Below, piece after piece: positions 35,754-44,725 of a stretch of 64,000 bases of DNA; positions within the stretch are counted from its first letter, which is position 1, and each line of letters begins with the position of its first letter. Below the pieces are notes generated by a model, which saw only the letters and a list, made by a program, of their open reading frames with translations, searched no databases and had not been told where the DNA came from. Source of the stretch: an uncultured Saprospiraceae bacterium (GTDB lineage: Bacteria; Bacteroidota; Bacteroidia; Chitinophagales; Saprospiraceae); NCBI GenBank assembly GCA_943788055.1, contig CALSOU010000006.1:247446-311445 (forward strand), read 5' to 3'. The position numbers and the translations under genes were made by a program.

Positions 35754-36611
35754 ATGAAGATAAAAAAGTACTCGATAGATATTTTGAAACCTGATTGGCC
35801 TAAATGGAAGAAGTCAATAGCTAACTTTTTCCTGTTCAATCTACCTTTCCTGAAAATTCGAAAAGTAAATAGGATGCTGAAAAAGCGCAGCAGACTAAGA
35901 GGAGGGGACTTTATCCAGCAAGTATGCAGTGATCTAGGTTTTGATTACAAAGTATATCATCCAGAAGAAATTCCTAAAACTGGACCTGTAACCATGGTCG
36001 CAAATCACCCTGGAGGAGCAGATGTAGTTGGTACTATTGCTGGTTTGTGGGATTATCGCAAGGACTTCCAAATTTTAGCTAATGAATTAATCTGCGTTGA
36101 ACCCGTAGTGGATTTAGTCATTCCAGTAAATGTGATGAAGAAATCCAATAAGGTTGATGACAGTCTGATTCATAAAGCTTACCAGACTGGTAAGATGGTT
36201 GTCTACTTTGCAGCGGGAAAGAATTCGCGATATAATGAGGAAGGTTTGTTAAGAGATAGGCGTTGGCGAACTAGTTTTCTAGATTTTGCATTCAAGTACA
36301 AAACTCCATTGCTTGTAATGCATATTGAAGCTAAAAACACAAAGCTTTTCTACTGGGTAAGTAATATTAGAGAGAAATTTGATGCTCTAAAGAAGATCCC
36401 CTTAGAGAATATGTTTCAACTTAGAGAAATTATAAAGCAGAAAGGGAAAACGGTTGAACTAAATCTTGCTAAATTAATTTCATTTGAAGAATGGTCTCAG
36501 TACTATAAAGAAGGTGATATAAAGGCAAATAGATTGCTAGCAGATCAAGTGTACAATTTAGTATATACAATGGACAAAGAAAACTATAGCTTACAATGGA
36601 ACAAAGTATAA
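35754..36611 (+). CDS. PlsC-type acyltransferase, glycine/ornithine-lipid O-acyltransferase-like
   Basis: PlsC-like lysophospholipid-acyltransferase fold, 285 residues. The catalytic HX4D is in VANHPGGADVVG (around residues 80-91), followed by the FVYFAAGKNSRYN-like substrate loop (VVYFAAGKNSRY). The next gene is an OlsB/GlsB-type N-acyltransferase and overlaps this one by 16 bp. In Bacteroides, GlsB and GlsA together make mono- and diacylated glycine lipids, so I infer this is the GlsA-like O-acyltransferase. I chose ATG 35754 over two TTG codons just before it. The amino acid head group cannot be predicted from sequence. Confidence 0.75.
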   Translation: MKIKKYSIDILKPDWPKWKKSIANFFLFNLPFLKIRKVNRMLKKRSRLRGGDFIQQVCSDLGFDYKVYHPEEIPKTGPVTMVANHPGGADVVGTIAGLWDYRKDFQILANELICVEPVVDLVIPVNVMKKSNKVDDSLIHKAYQTGKMVVYFAAGKNSRYNEEGLLRDRRWRTSFLDFAFKYKTPLLVMHIEAKNTKLFYWVSNIREKFDALKKIPLENMFQLREIIKQKGKTVELNLAKLISFEEWSQYYKEGDIKANRLLADQVYNLVYTMDKENYSLQWNKV

Positions 36612-37633
36612 ATCTGCTAAAGGCAGTACCGCTCAATGTCAATCCAGCCGATTATTTAGATAATCAAAAGCAACTATTTGAGACCATTCCAGTCTTTCCC
36701 TTCCTAGATGAACAGACTATCCTAATGGAGATTGACTCAGCTATCGACACTGTTCTATTAAAGGAAGAGATTAAGCAAATACATCAAATTGCTGAACGCG
36801 AGGAATCTATCATACAGGATAAGAACTATATTATATCGCTTGTAGATTGGCACTCATATCCAGAGATTATCAGGCTATTAACTATCATTCGTGAATGGGC
36901 ATTTAGGAATGAAGGGGGTGGAGTAGGTGACTATGACACGGATGAATTTGACGCTTTACCTGAAATGAAGCAGTTGATGATACTCAATTCAGATTTCGAA
37001 AACCCAATCCAATGCATTATTGGAGGGTATCGTTACATGGAGCACACCGCCACTTCGTATCAGAATGGTCCGATAGGGGCACATTTTGAGTTTTCGGAGA
37101 ACTGGAGCAAGCAGAAGTGGATAGAGCTAGGGCGTTCATTTATTAATCCATATTACAAGGAGAGAGAAAGGAAGGAAAGCTTTGATTATGTCCTTCATGG
37201 ATTGGGATATATTTATTCCAAGAATCCACAATACAAGGGTTATTTTGGTAAAGTAACCTTGTACAAGATCTATGAAACGCAAAAGGCGGATCAGTTCTTT
37301 CTGGCTGTCGCAAAAAAATACTTTAAGGAGAATCCTGATTTGTGGGTGTCACCCGACGAAAAAGTACATGAAGGTAAGCTGACAGAACAACAAGCTTCTA
37401 TTCTAGATCGCGATGTGTTTAAAGGCCTATTTCTCTTGCTCCGCAAGCAATTCAAGATCAATATTGTCCCTATTATGGCTGTTTACAACAGAATGGTAGA
37501 TCTCGATAAAATGCATTATTTCGGAGCTTTTAGACATAAAGCTTTCGGGGATACGACAGAGGTCGGAATCGCGATTGCTTTCGATGATATCTATCCTATA
37601 ATAAAGGAGAAATTTGCAAATCAATACAAATAG
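36596..37633 (+). CDS. GNAT-like N-acyltransferase, OlsB/GlsB type (aminolipid synthesis)
   Basis: 345 residues. It has the acyl-ACP-dependent N-acyltransferase pattern: IIGGYRYMEHTATSYQNG, then GAHFEFSENWSKQKWIELGRSFINPYYK, which corresponds to the ELGRSCVxPxYR signature of ornithine-lipid OlsB and hemolysin-like GNATs. The C-terminal half (FFLAVAKKYFKENPDLWV) is longer than in OlsB, as in Bacteroidota GlsB. It overlaps the acyltransferase gene by 16 bp, so the two are translated together. Product: a lyso-aminolipid of glycine or ornithine (inferred). Confidence 0.75.
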   Translation: MEQSINLLKAVPLNVNPADYLDNQKQLFETIPVFPFLDEQTILMEIDSAIDTVLLKEEIKQIHQIAEREESIIQDKNYIISLVDWHSYPEIIRLLTIIREWAFRNEGGGVGDYDTDEFDALPEMKQLMILNSDFENPIQCIIGGYRYMEHTATSYQNGPIGAHFEFSENWSKQKWIELGRSFINPYYKERERKESFDYVLHGLGYIYSKNPQYKGYFGKVTLYKIYETQKADQFFLAVAKKYFKENPDLWVSPDEKVHEGKLTEQQASILDRDVFKGLFLLLRKQFKINIVPIMAVYNRMVDLDKMHYFGAFRHKAFGDTTEVGIAIAFDDIYPIIKEKFANQYK

Positions 37634-37663
37634 CACTAACTGATTTACAGGGAAGTAGAACTC

Positions 37664-38563
37664 TTATGCCCAAAGATTGGGAGGATAAACTCCTTTTGCA
37701 ATTAGTTTGCCAAGCTTCTCTTCCACGACTGGTTTGTCTTCTTTGTACGTAACACCAAACCAATGCGAAGGCGAAACTAAAACGTTGATTTTAATATCGG
37801 CATTCTTGATTCCAGCGTCTAGCACTGTCGGGATGTAAAATTCGCTTTTTTCCTCATTTCCTTTATTTTCGATAAACTCGCTGAACATACCTTTTGCTAA
37901 GTCAAAGAATTTTGGCGTAAAGCCAAACATGTTCATAGACACTTTTGTCTTAGGAGATAAGGTTTTGATTCCTCCTTCCACAGGATATGAGATGGTTCCT
38001 TTTGATTTTGAAATCTGAGTACATTCAACTACATCAACTAAATGCCCATTTTCATCTTCTGAACAGACTCCGCGATTCACGTGACCATGTTCACTTAAGG
38101 TGTTTTCAAGATGATAAGAAATGATGCAAAAATCTTCAGTATCTTTCTTGAGATGGTTTGCGAGTTCTTCATATGCTTCAACGCCGTAATAGTCATCAGC
38201 ATTTACTACTGCAAAATTACCTTTAACAACATCAGCGGCCATCAACAAGGCATGTGCGGTTCCCCAAGGTTTCGTTCGACTTTCTGGAATTTTGAAGTCA
38301 CCAACTGCTTTATCGAGCTCTTGTGTAACAAAATCCACTTGAATGTCATCCCCAAAGCGGTCTTTGAATTTTGCTTCAAAAGGCTCTCGAAAAGACTCTC
38401 TAATAATAAAGACTATGTGATTGAATCCAGCGCGGATGGCGTCGTAAATGGAGTAATCCATAATTGTTTCGCCATTTGGGCCAAATTCGTCCATTTGCTT
38501 TAATGAACCGTATCTTGATCCCATTCCAGCTGCCAACAATACCAAAGACATTTTCTTCATCAC
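37664..38563 (-). CDS. Nucleotidyltransferase (sugar-nucleotide type)
   Basis: 299 residues, NTP_transferase fold. The N-terminal activation loop LVLLAAGMGSRYGSLKQ with its GxGxR-K pattern, the acceptor site KPWGTAHALLMA, and NADDYYG with the metal-binding Asp pair are clear. Bacteroidota proteins of this type are annotated simply as nucleotidyltransferase and the sugar is unknown. It could begin at MSLVLL (12 bp inside) rather than at the first ATG. Confidence 0.85.
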   Translation of the reverse strand: MMKKMSLVLLAAGMGSRYGSLKQMDEFGPNGETIMDYSIYDAIRAGFNHIVFIIRESFREPFEAKFKDRFGDDIQVDFVTQELDKAVGDFKIPESRTKPWGTAHALLMAADVVKGNFAVVNADDYYGVEAYEELANHLKKDTEDFCIISYHLENTLSEHGHVNRGVCSEDENGHLVDVVECTQISKSKGTISYPVEGGIKTLSPKTKVSMNMFGFTPKFFDLAKGMFSEFIENKGNEEKSEFYIPTVLDAGIKNADIKINVLVSPSHWFGVTYKEDKPVVEEKLGKLIAKGVYPPNLWA

Positions 38564-38752
38564 CTATTTTTTTACAATGGTACAAAAAATCTTATATAAG
38601 GAAAAAATATTATACGACCTATGCTCATATTTTCAAACAAAGCATCCAATAGTTGACATACCTTTATAATAAAGCCTTCCGTAGTTATGACTCTCGTAAA
38701 TCCCTATAAGCTGTTTAATTTGATTGTAATAAACTTAGGTATACAGTTTTAA

Positions 38753-39484
38753 TTAAGTAACTACTAGAAGAAAGACCGCTAGCAGAATTATGTTTATGAT
38801 CAGAAGTATCCCAATCGGAAAACGAACAATTCTCAAGGCCTTAGAAAGTACTTTAGAAGAAGTTGAAGGCTTGACTTCAACCTCTATCTCTTCAATCATT
38901 GCTGAATCCAAGTCAGCTGCTATTACTTTTTTCTCCGTGGTTAATTCTACGTCTCCAGAAAGGCTCATCATGATTCGAGCAACAATAAATGCTATGACCG
39001 GTCCAATGAGGGGGATTTTTTTCTTCACTGCTGCCGATATTGAAGGTACGGCAACAAGCTGGATTACTCCCAAGAATAATAGTTTAGTAGCATTGCCTTT
39101 TTCTTCGCCAGTCAAATGTGAGCCCATCTTTTTGATATCTCCTAGACCCTGTTGGGTTATTTGAACACTGTAATTCATAATTCCGTCAATGTCATCCTGC
39201 AACCTATAGGAGAAGTAATAGAGTCCAGCTAGTAACCCAGCAATAGCAAATAGGAATAATCCGATAGTGTAATAAAAAATGTAACCAGCTGTGCTTATGG
39301 TGAATATCCAGAAGCCCGCAATGAAAATTCCTAATGCTAAGATTAAGGGTATAAGAATCCATTGCAATGCATACTTAGGAAAAAGTATAATATCTGTGAT
39401 TTGCTCAATGGCTTCATCGTTGAGATATGAGGAAATATCAATGTTTAACTCATTTTGGATCCTCTCTTCTAATTCTTGATTCAT
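38753..39484 (-). CDS. Hypothetical polytopic membrane protein
   Basis: About 243 residues from MNQELEERIQ. Two helices lie around residues 40-95 (WILIPLILALGIFIAGFWIF and IFYYTIGLFLFAIAGLLAGLYYF), then a cytoplasmic/periplasmic segment rich in Gln/Gly, a helix near LLFLGVIQLVAVPSI, a hydrophobic stretch at IPLIGPVIAFIVARIM, and a closing helix (IGILLIINIILLAVFLLVV). An acidic EEIEVEVKP spacer precedes the last helix. No family recognised. Alone on the minus strand between a nucleotidyltransferase gene and the TPR gene. Confidence 0.6.
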   Translation of the reverse strand: MNQELEERIQNELNIDISSYLNDEAIEQITDIILFPKYALQWILIPLILALGIFIAGFWIFTISTAGYIFYYTIGLFLFAIAGLLAGLYYFSYRLQDDIDGIMNYSVQITQQGLGDIKKMGSHLTGEEKGNATKLLFLGVIQLVAVPSISAAVKKKIPLIGPVIAFIVARIMMSLSGDVELTTEKKVIAADLDSAMIEEIEVEVKPSTSSKVLSKALRIVRFPIGILLIINIILLAVFLLVVT

Positions 39485-39862
39485 ATGCTCAGCTTGTAAA
39501 AAGTACATCGATACAGCAAGTAAAGATCAAACCGTATCTAGCTTTAAATATAAATGGAATTGATCATTAGGACTTATGGATGGTGCATAATCTTGGAGAA
39601 TCCGACTCGAATATCTGTGTATCCATGCTATTTTAATGAATCTGTTCAATCATTTAAATTAAAGTCTTCAAATGTAACTTGTATATCACATTAAATACTT
39701 TACTTATTCGTAAAGTATTCATAACTTTACAGTTATCTAAGTTTTGCTATTTTCTGAATCTATAATATTTCGGTGTTTTAATGCGTTTAAGCACATGCAA
39801 GATTAGATTAAGTTGTTTTGAAATTCAGCCTACAGATTCGACGATCTACTAAAATTCTCTAA
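39485..39862. other. Divergent intergenic region with a perfect inverted repeat
   Basis: AT-rich, no gene. It contains a perfect 10-bp inverted repeat (39694-39703 / 39710-39719, AATACTTTAC with a 6-nt loop), lying about 140 bp above the TPR gene and 210 bp above the membrane-protein gene. It could be an operator or a hairpin of a leader. I see no unambiguous promoter pair. Confidence 0.5.
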
Positions 39863-42800
39863 ATGAAACAATTGTTTAAATTTCTCCCAGAATTCCTGCA
39901 ACAGCAATCATTGATATGGATCATCATATTTGTATCACTGGGGTTGAGCGCTCAAGAGTCGCCATTGAGTGAAGAGAATCAGAATCATCTTCAAAAAGCT
40001 AATGAACTCTATGATAAATCACTCTTTCTTGCTGCAGAAACCTTACTTGAAAAGATTATAGAAGAACAGTTCTTTCTAGAGTCGCCTCAAAATCTCCTTT
40101 TGACGGAAGTCAAATTTAAGAAAGCCTTATGTGGAATACGATTGGATAGAGAAAAGGCTCACTTTCCATTACTTGTATTCGTTAAAGAAAATCCCATAAC
40201 ACCATTCACCAATTTAGCAAATATTGAACTTGCTAGTTACTACTATAATGATCAGGATTACAAAAGAGCCCTTCAATACTTTTCTAAGGTCGATCTCGAA
40301 GACTTATCAAATGAGCGATACAGTGAGATGATGTTTAAGAAAGCATATTGCCATTTCGTGAGGAAAGACTTTGGAGTTGTAGAAAGCATTCTATCTCAAA
40401 TACTACATCTGAATAACGAATACACAATTCCTGCAAAGTATTATTATGCAATGTCTTTGTATTTCAACGAAGATCTCGAAGGTGCGGTGGCTGGTTTTCG
40501 AGAAATTGAGCGAGAAGAATCTTACGAGAACAGAATTCCGTATTACATTTCGCAGATTCTATTCAAGGAAGAAAAATATGAAGAATTGCTTGATTATGGT
40601 AACAAAGTTGTTCAAAAGCCTTCAACTCTTAATATTAAAGAAATCAGAGGTTTATTGGGTCAAACATATTTTCTGAGAAAGGAATATGAGAAAGCAATTT
40701 TCCACTTAGCGTATTATGTAGAAAATACCAAGAAATTGAGGGCTGAGGACTTCTATCAGTTGGGTTTCGCTTATTATCAAACAAAGCAATACGAAAAAGC
40801 AGTTTCTCAGTTTGTAGAAATTGCAAACGAAAAGTCAAAGCTAGGTCAGAATGCAAATAACTATTTAGCTAATAGTTACTTGCAGATTGATAATTCAAAT
40901 GGTGCAAGAACTGCTTTTAAACGTACTGCAGAGATGTCTTTTTTACCTGATTTAGCAGAGGAGGCATATTTCAATTACGGTAAGTTGTCCGCAGAAATGG
41001 CTCTTGATCGTGAAGCTTTGAATACGCTTAAGAACATTGAGCCTTCGTCAGTATATTTTGCGGAAGCACAACAGATTTTATCTCACATCCTTCAGGATAC
41101 CAAAGATTACGGCGAAGCATTACGCTTTATTGAGGAACTAGAGATGCATAGTCCGCTCATGCAAACGAGCTACCAACGTATTGCCTATTATTATGCAATG
41201 CAGTATTTGGTTGATGGTGAGAAATTGGATGCATTAGACAATTTCAATAAATCTTTGAAGTTTCCAAGAGAGGATGAAATTACAGCTCTAACTTACTATC
41301 GTCTTGCTGATCTAGATCATGAGAGTAAACGATATCAACAAAGTATCACCAAATTAAACAAGTACTTCAGCCTTGTAAAAACAGGTGTTTCACTACCAAA
41401 AGATGCTGATGAAGCGTATGCAAAATATTTGCAGGCTTATAACTATCTAAAACTTGAGAATTACACTTCGGCAAGAACTTATTTTGAGTCTGCTGCCAAT
41501 GATTTTAAGAATGATGCTAGTCGCAAAAAGCTGGCAATGGATGCTACGTTGCGAGCTGGCGATTCATATTTTAGAATTAATGCTTATGAGGATGCTATTA
41601 AGTTTAACAATCAAGCAATTAATCTCAGAGGACAAGGGACAGACTATGCTCTGTATCAACGAGGAGTTTTGCAGGGCTTACTAGGAAGGCCATTTGAAAA
41701 GTTGGTTTCTCTCGATGAACTAATTGATAAATATCCTTCCTCACCATTAGCAGATTTCGCTTTGTTTCAGAATGGAGAAACACTCCAAGCAATAGGGGAG
41801 GCTAGTGAGGCCGAAAGGAGTTTCAAGAGTATCCTTGATAATTATAAGAATAGTACGCTTCGGAACCGAGTCCTTCTTAAACTGGGTTTGATCTCATTTA
41901 ATCAGGGTAACCTGAATGAAGCGATTCGATATTATAAGCAACTTTTTTCTTACAACCCCAATGCCAAGGAATCTCTCGAAGCAATAATAGCCTTAGAAGA
42001 AATCTACGTAGATAATCTAGCTCAGCCTGATGAATATTTCGATTTTGTTGAGAACCAAGCAGGTTTCGAAATTAGTACGTTTGAAAAGGATTCTATCATC
42101 TTTAGATCAGGTGAAGTTTCTTATGAGAATGGAGAATATGAAAAGGCTATAAATGCCTACAGCAATTATCTAGAAAGATATCCAAAAGGATTTAATAGAC
42201 TTTTGGCACATTACAGAAAAGCGGAATCTTACCTTACTCAGAAGTCATATGAAAAGGCACTAGCAGATTATGAGTACGTAATTAAGCAAAGTTTTAGTGA
42301 ATTCTATATGCCATCACTCGAAAAGTCGGCATTAATAAGTTACAACCTATCGGAGGACTTCAAGAAAGCTTTTGATTACTACAGTTTGTATGAAGAATTG
42401 TCGCCAGACAAAGACAAGCAATATCAAGCGCAACTAGGCGCGTTAAGGAGTGCTGCTAAAATAAATGAACTTGACGGGATACAATATATGGCAGATAGAA
42501 TCCTCAATAATCCATTAGTCACAGAAGAGGATAGAACATTGGCATTTTACCATCTTGCAAAGTCTAGTTTAGCGAAAGCCGATACTGTCCAAGCAAGTGT
42601 CCAATTGGGACTTGTAATTGACGGAAGTGATAATGCTTACACAGCCGAAGCAAGATATCTGAAAGGACAATTATTATTTGACCAAGGAAAGTACGAATTG
42701 AGTGAAAAGGTGGCTAGACAATCCATTGTTGATTCCAAAGCTTACCCCTACTGGGTCGCCAAGAGTCTAATGTTACTGAGTGATTTATTCGTTCAGCAGA

Positions 42801-42988
42801 ATGACTTTTTACAAGCAAAAGCCGCTCTAGAAGCAATCATTGAGAATTATACGCAAGATGAAGATATAACAGTAGAGGCAGAATTTAGATTAGAGCAAGT
42901 GTTACTTCAAGAAGAAGAAACTAATAGGGTGCAGGTTGACAGTCTTCAATTTGATTTAAAATTGGAAAAAAGGAATAAGGAAAACTAG
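39863..42988 (+). CDS. Large periplasmic TPR-repeat protein
   Basis: 1041 residues. A hydrophobic signal segment (SLIWIIIFVSLGLSAQ) is followed by tetratricopeptide repeats over almost the whole length: for example SYYYNDQDYKRALQYFSKV, GQTYFLRKEYEKAIFHLAYY, GFAYYQTKQYEKAVSQFVEI, KLGLISFNQGNLNEAIRYYK, and KGQLLFDQGKYELSEKVARQ near the C-terminus. No enzymatic domain is seen. It starts 2 bp before the barrel protein gene on the same strand, so the two are coupled. A scaffold or peptidoglycan/outer-membrane assembly role is inferred from the fold. Confidence 0.85.
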   Translation: MKQLFKFLPEFLQQQSLIWIIIFVSLGLSAQESPLSEENQNHLQKANELYDKSLFLAAETLLEKIIEEQFFLESPQNLLLTEVKFKKALCGIRLDREKAHFPLLVFVKENPITPFTNLANIELASYYYNDQDYKRALQYFSKVDLEDLSNERYSEMMFKKAYCHFVRKDFGVVESILSQILHLNNEYTIPAKYYYAMSLYFNEDLEGAVAGFREIEREESYENRIPYYISQILFKEEKYEELLDYGNKVVQKPSTLNIKEIRGLLGQTYFLRKEYEKAIFHLAYYVENTKKLRAEDFYQLGFAYYQTKQYEKAVSQFVEIANEKSKLGQNANNYLANSYLQIDNSNGARTAFKRTAEMSFLPDLAEEAYFNYGKLSAEMALDREALNTLKNIEPSSVYFAEAQQILSHILQDTKDYGEALRFIEELEMHSPLMQTSYQRIAYYYAMQYLVDGEKLDALDNFNKSLKFPREDEITALTYYRLADLDHESKRYQQSITKLNKYFSLVKTGVSLPKDADEAYAKYLQAYNYLKLENYTSARTYFESAANDFKNDASRKKLAMDATLRAGDSYFRINAYEDAIKFNNQAINLRGQGTDYALYQRGVLQGLLGRPFEKLVSLDELIDKYPSSPLADFALFQNGETLQAIGEASEAERSFKSILDNYKNSTLRNRVLLKLGLISFNQGNLNEAIRYYKQLFSYNPNAKESLEAIIALEEIYVDNLAQPDEYFDFVENQAGFEISTFEKDSIIFRSGEVSYENGEYEKAINAYSNYLERYPKGFNRLLAHYRKAESYLTQKSYEKALADYEYVIKQSFSEFYMPSLEKSALISYNLSEDFKKAFDYYSLYEELSPDKDKQYQAQLGALRSAAKINELDGIQYMADRILNNPLVTEEDRTLAFYHLAKSSLAKADTVQASVQLGLVIDGSDNAYTAEARYLKGQLLFDQGKYELSEKVARQSIVDSKAYPYWVAKSLMLLSDLFVQQNDFLQAKAALEAIIENYTQDEDITVEAEFRLEQVLLQEEETNRVQVDSLQFDLKLEKRNKEN

Positions 42989-42990
42989 GA

Positions 42991-44640
42991 ATGATGAACG
43001 TAAGAAATTTAAAGCAGATTGCGGTATTGGGATTGCTAGTTTTTGTTTTTGGGTCAAGCCCAAAAGACATATTGGCACAATCGAAGGATACGATACCCAC
43101 CAAACAAGCGAAGCCAGGATTGCCAGGAGATGAAGTCGAGGTAATTAAGAATTTCAAAGCGAGATTAGCTGAGACGCAGCGGATGCAAATAATCCCTGAA
43201 GTTCCAATTCATCGGCAAGAGCCATTAGATTTTAATTATGAAGTAAATGTTCGTGGACTAAGCCTTGATTATTTACCTCCCGTAATTCGGCCTCTTGCAA
43301 TGAAATCTGACCCGCCTGCGGCTAATTATAATACAGATTTAAAATTTGGATATGGTTATCCTTATTTTTCAGTCGCCTCCTTAAATTCAGCATATACTTT
43401 AATGGATAATGTTGTTTTAGGACTAAATTATGATCATCAAGCTGCTCGTAATGATCAAAGGATTGTACCGCAATACTACGAGCATGTAGGTAAGGTTTAT
43501 GCTGATTATGAATTTTCAGAGATTCTTTCCATTCGTGCAGACTTTGATGTGGATATTGATAGGCATGCTTTAGTTGGAGTTGACAGCATTTCCAACTTAA
43601 ATCAAGATACCCGAATGTTTCAAGGAGGTCTGCTTTTACGACCTGCCAAAAATGCAGAGTTAAATTATGATTATGATGCGCATATATCATTCAGCAACAA
43701 GGGCTTAGTAACTTTAGATCAAAGTGAGAATTGGTTTCGTTCAGGTGTCGGAGCAACGTATAATCTTGGAAAAGTAAGCTTTGGAGGTGTTGTAGATTAC
43801 GATCGTATTGCCTACGATGGAGATACCTCGGATGACTTGAATAGCTTGCAATTAATTCCAAGTGTGCAATACGGACAATCTAACTGGAATTTGGATGTTG
43901 GATTCAATTTCCTATTTGAAAATGGCAAAGTAAATTATCTACCAAAAATCAATGCGCAATTCAAGGTGCTAGAATCCAGGTTGATAGCTAATGTATTTGC
44001 TGATTCAGAAACAAAGCTTAATAGTTGGCATCAATCAATAGAATACAACCCTTACCTTTCTCAGATTTTGAACAATCGAAATCAGAAGACTATTAAGCTG
44101 GGATTGGGAGCTTCTGGACAAGCGAATGTGCTCACATACCAAATACAGGGTGGATACAAGATTGGGAGGGATATTCAGTTTTTTGAAGTCGAAGAAACTA
44201 GCTTATCAGATGATGTATATATGTACGTAGCCAATGCTACATCAGCTAATAGCCCCTTTGTAGAATTTAGTGTAAAATACGGTGTCAACAAATTGATTTC
44301 TGTAGAACTAGAGGGCTATTATCAGAATTATACTGATTCTACAGGTACTTCTCTGAATGGTATTAATGATGTATTTCTTCAATTGGGTGTCCCGGTTAAG
44401 CTAGTTGAAGACAAACTATCCGTCAAGCCGCTAGTTCGATGGATAGGTAATATTGCACGAGAAGAAGAACTTGATCACAATGGCTTTGTAGATATTGGTT
44501 TAGATGTTTCTTACGGTTTGGGAGAAAGAATTAGCGTATTCCTTGATTTGAGGAATATTTTGAACAGTGACAATGAGCGATGGGCAAATTATCCTTCACT
44601 AGGAATTCAGGTCGCTGGGGGTGTGAATTTGAAGTTTTGA
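42991..44640 (+). CDS. TonB-receptor-like outer-membrane barrel without a plug
   Basis: 549 residues with signal peptide (LGLLVFVFGSSPKDILA). The rest is long alternating beta strands with aromatic ends: FGYGYPYFSVASLNSAYTL, KVYADYEFSEILSIRADFDV, LELEGYYQNYTDS-type turns and a final AGGVNLKF closing the barrel. I see no TonB plug motif. It follows the TPR gene by 2 bp; TPR-plus-barrel pairs are a recurring Bacteroidota arrangement, where relatives are labelled TonB-dependent receptor. Role unknown; transport or envelope assembly is possible. Confidence 0.8.
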   Translation: MMNVRNLKQIAVLGLLVFVFGSSPKDILAQSKDTIPTKQAKPGLPGDEVEVIKNFKARLAETQRMQIIPEVPIHRQEPLDFNYEVNVRGLSLDYLPPVIRPLAMKSDPPAANYNTDLKFGYGYPYFSVASLNSAYTLMDNVVLGLNYDHQAARNDQRIVPQYYEHVGKVYADYEFSEILSIRADFDVDIDRHALVGVDSISNLNQDTRMFQGGLLLRPAKNAELNYDYDAHISFSNKGLVTLDQSENWFRSGVGATYNLGKVSFGGVVDYDRIAYDGDTSDDLNSLQLIPSVQYGQSNWNLDVGFNFLFENGKVNYLPKINAQFKVLESRLIANVFADSETKLNSWHQSIEYNPYLSQILNNRNQKTIKLGLGASGQANVLTYQIQGGYKIGRDIQFFEVEETSLSDDVYMYVANATSANSPFVEFSVKYGVNKLISVELEGYYQNYTDSTGTSLNGINDVFLQLGVPVKLVEDKLSVKPLVRWIGNIAREEELDHNGFVDIGLDVSYGLGERISVFLDLRNILNSDNERWANYPSLGIQVAGGVNLKF

Positions 44641-44725
44641 TATTAGCAGTTGATTCTGTTCTCTGATCAATACAGGAAATTACAAACAAAAGACTAAGAC
44701 AAAATATGGCTAATTTCAAATTTGC

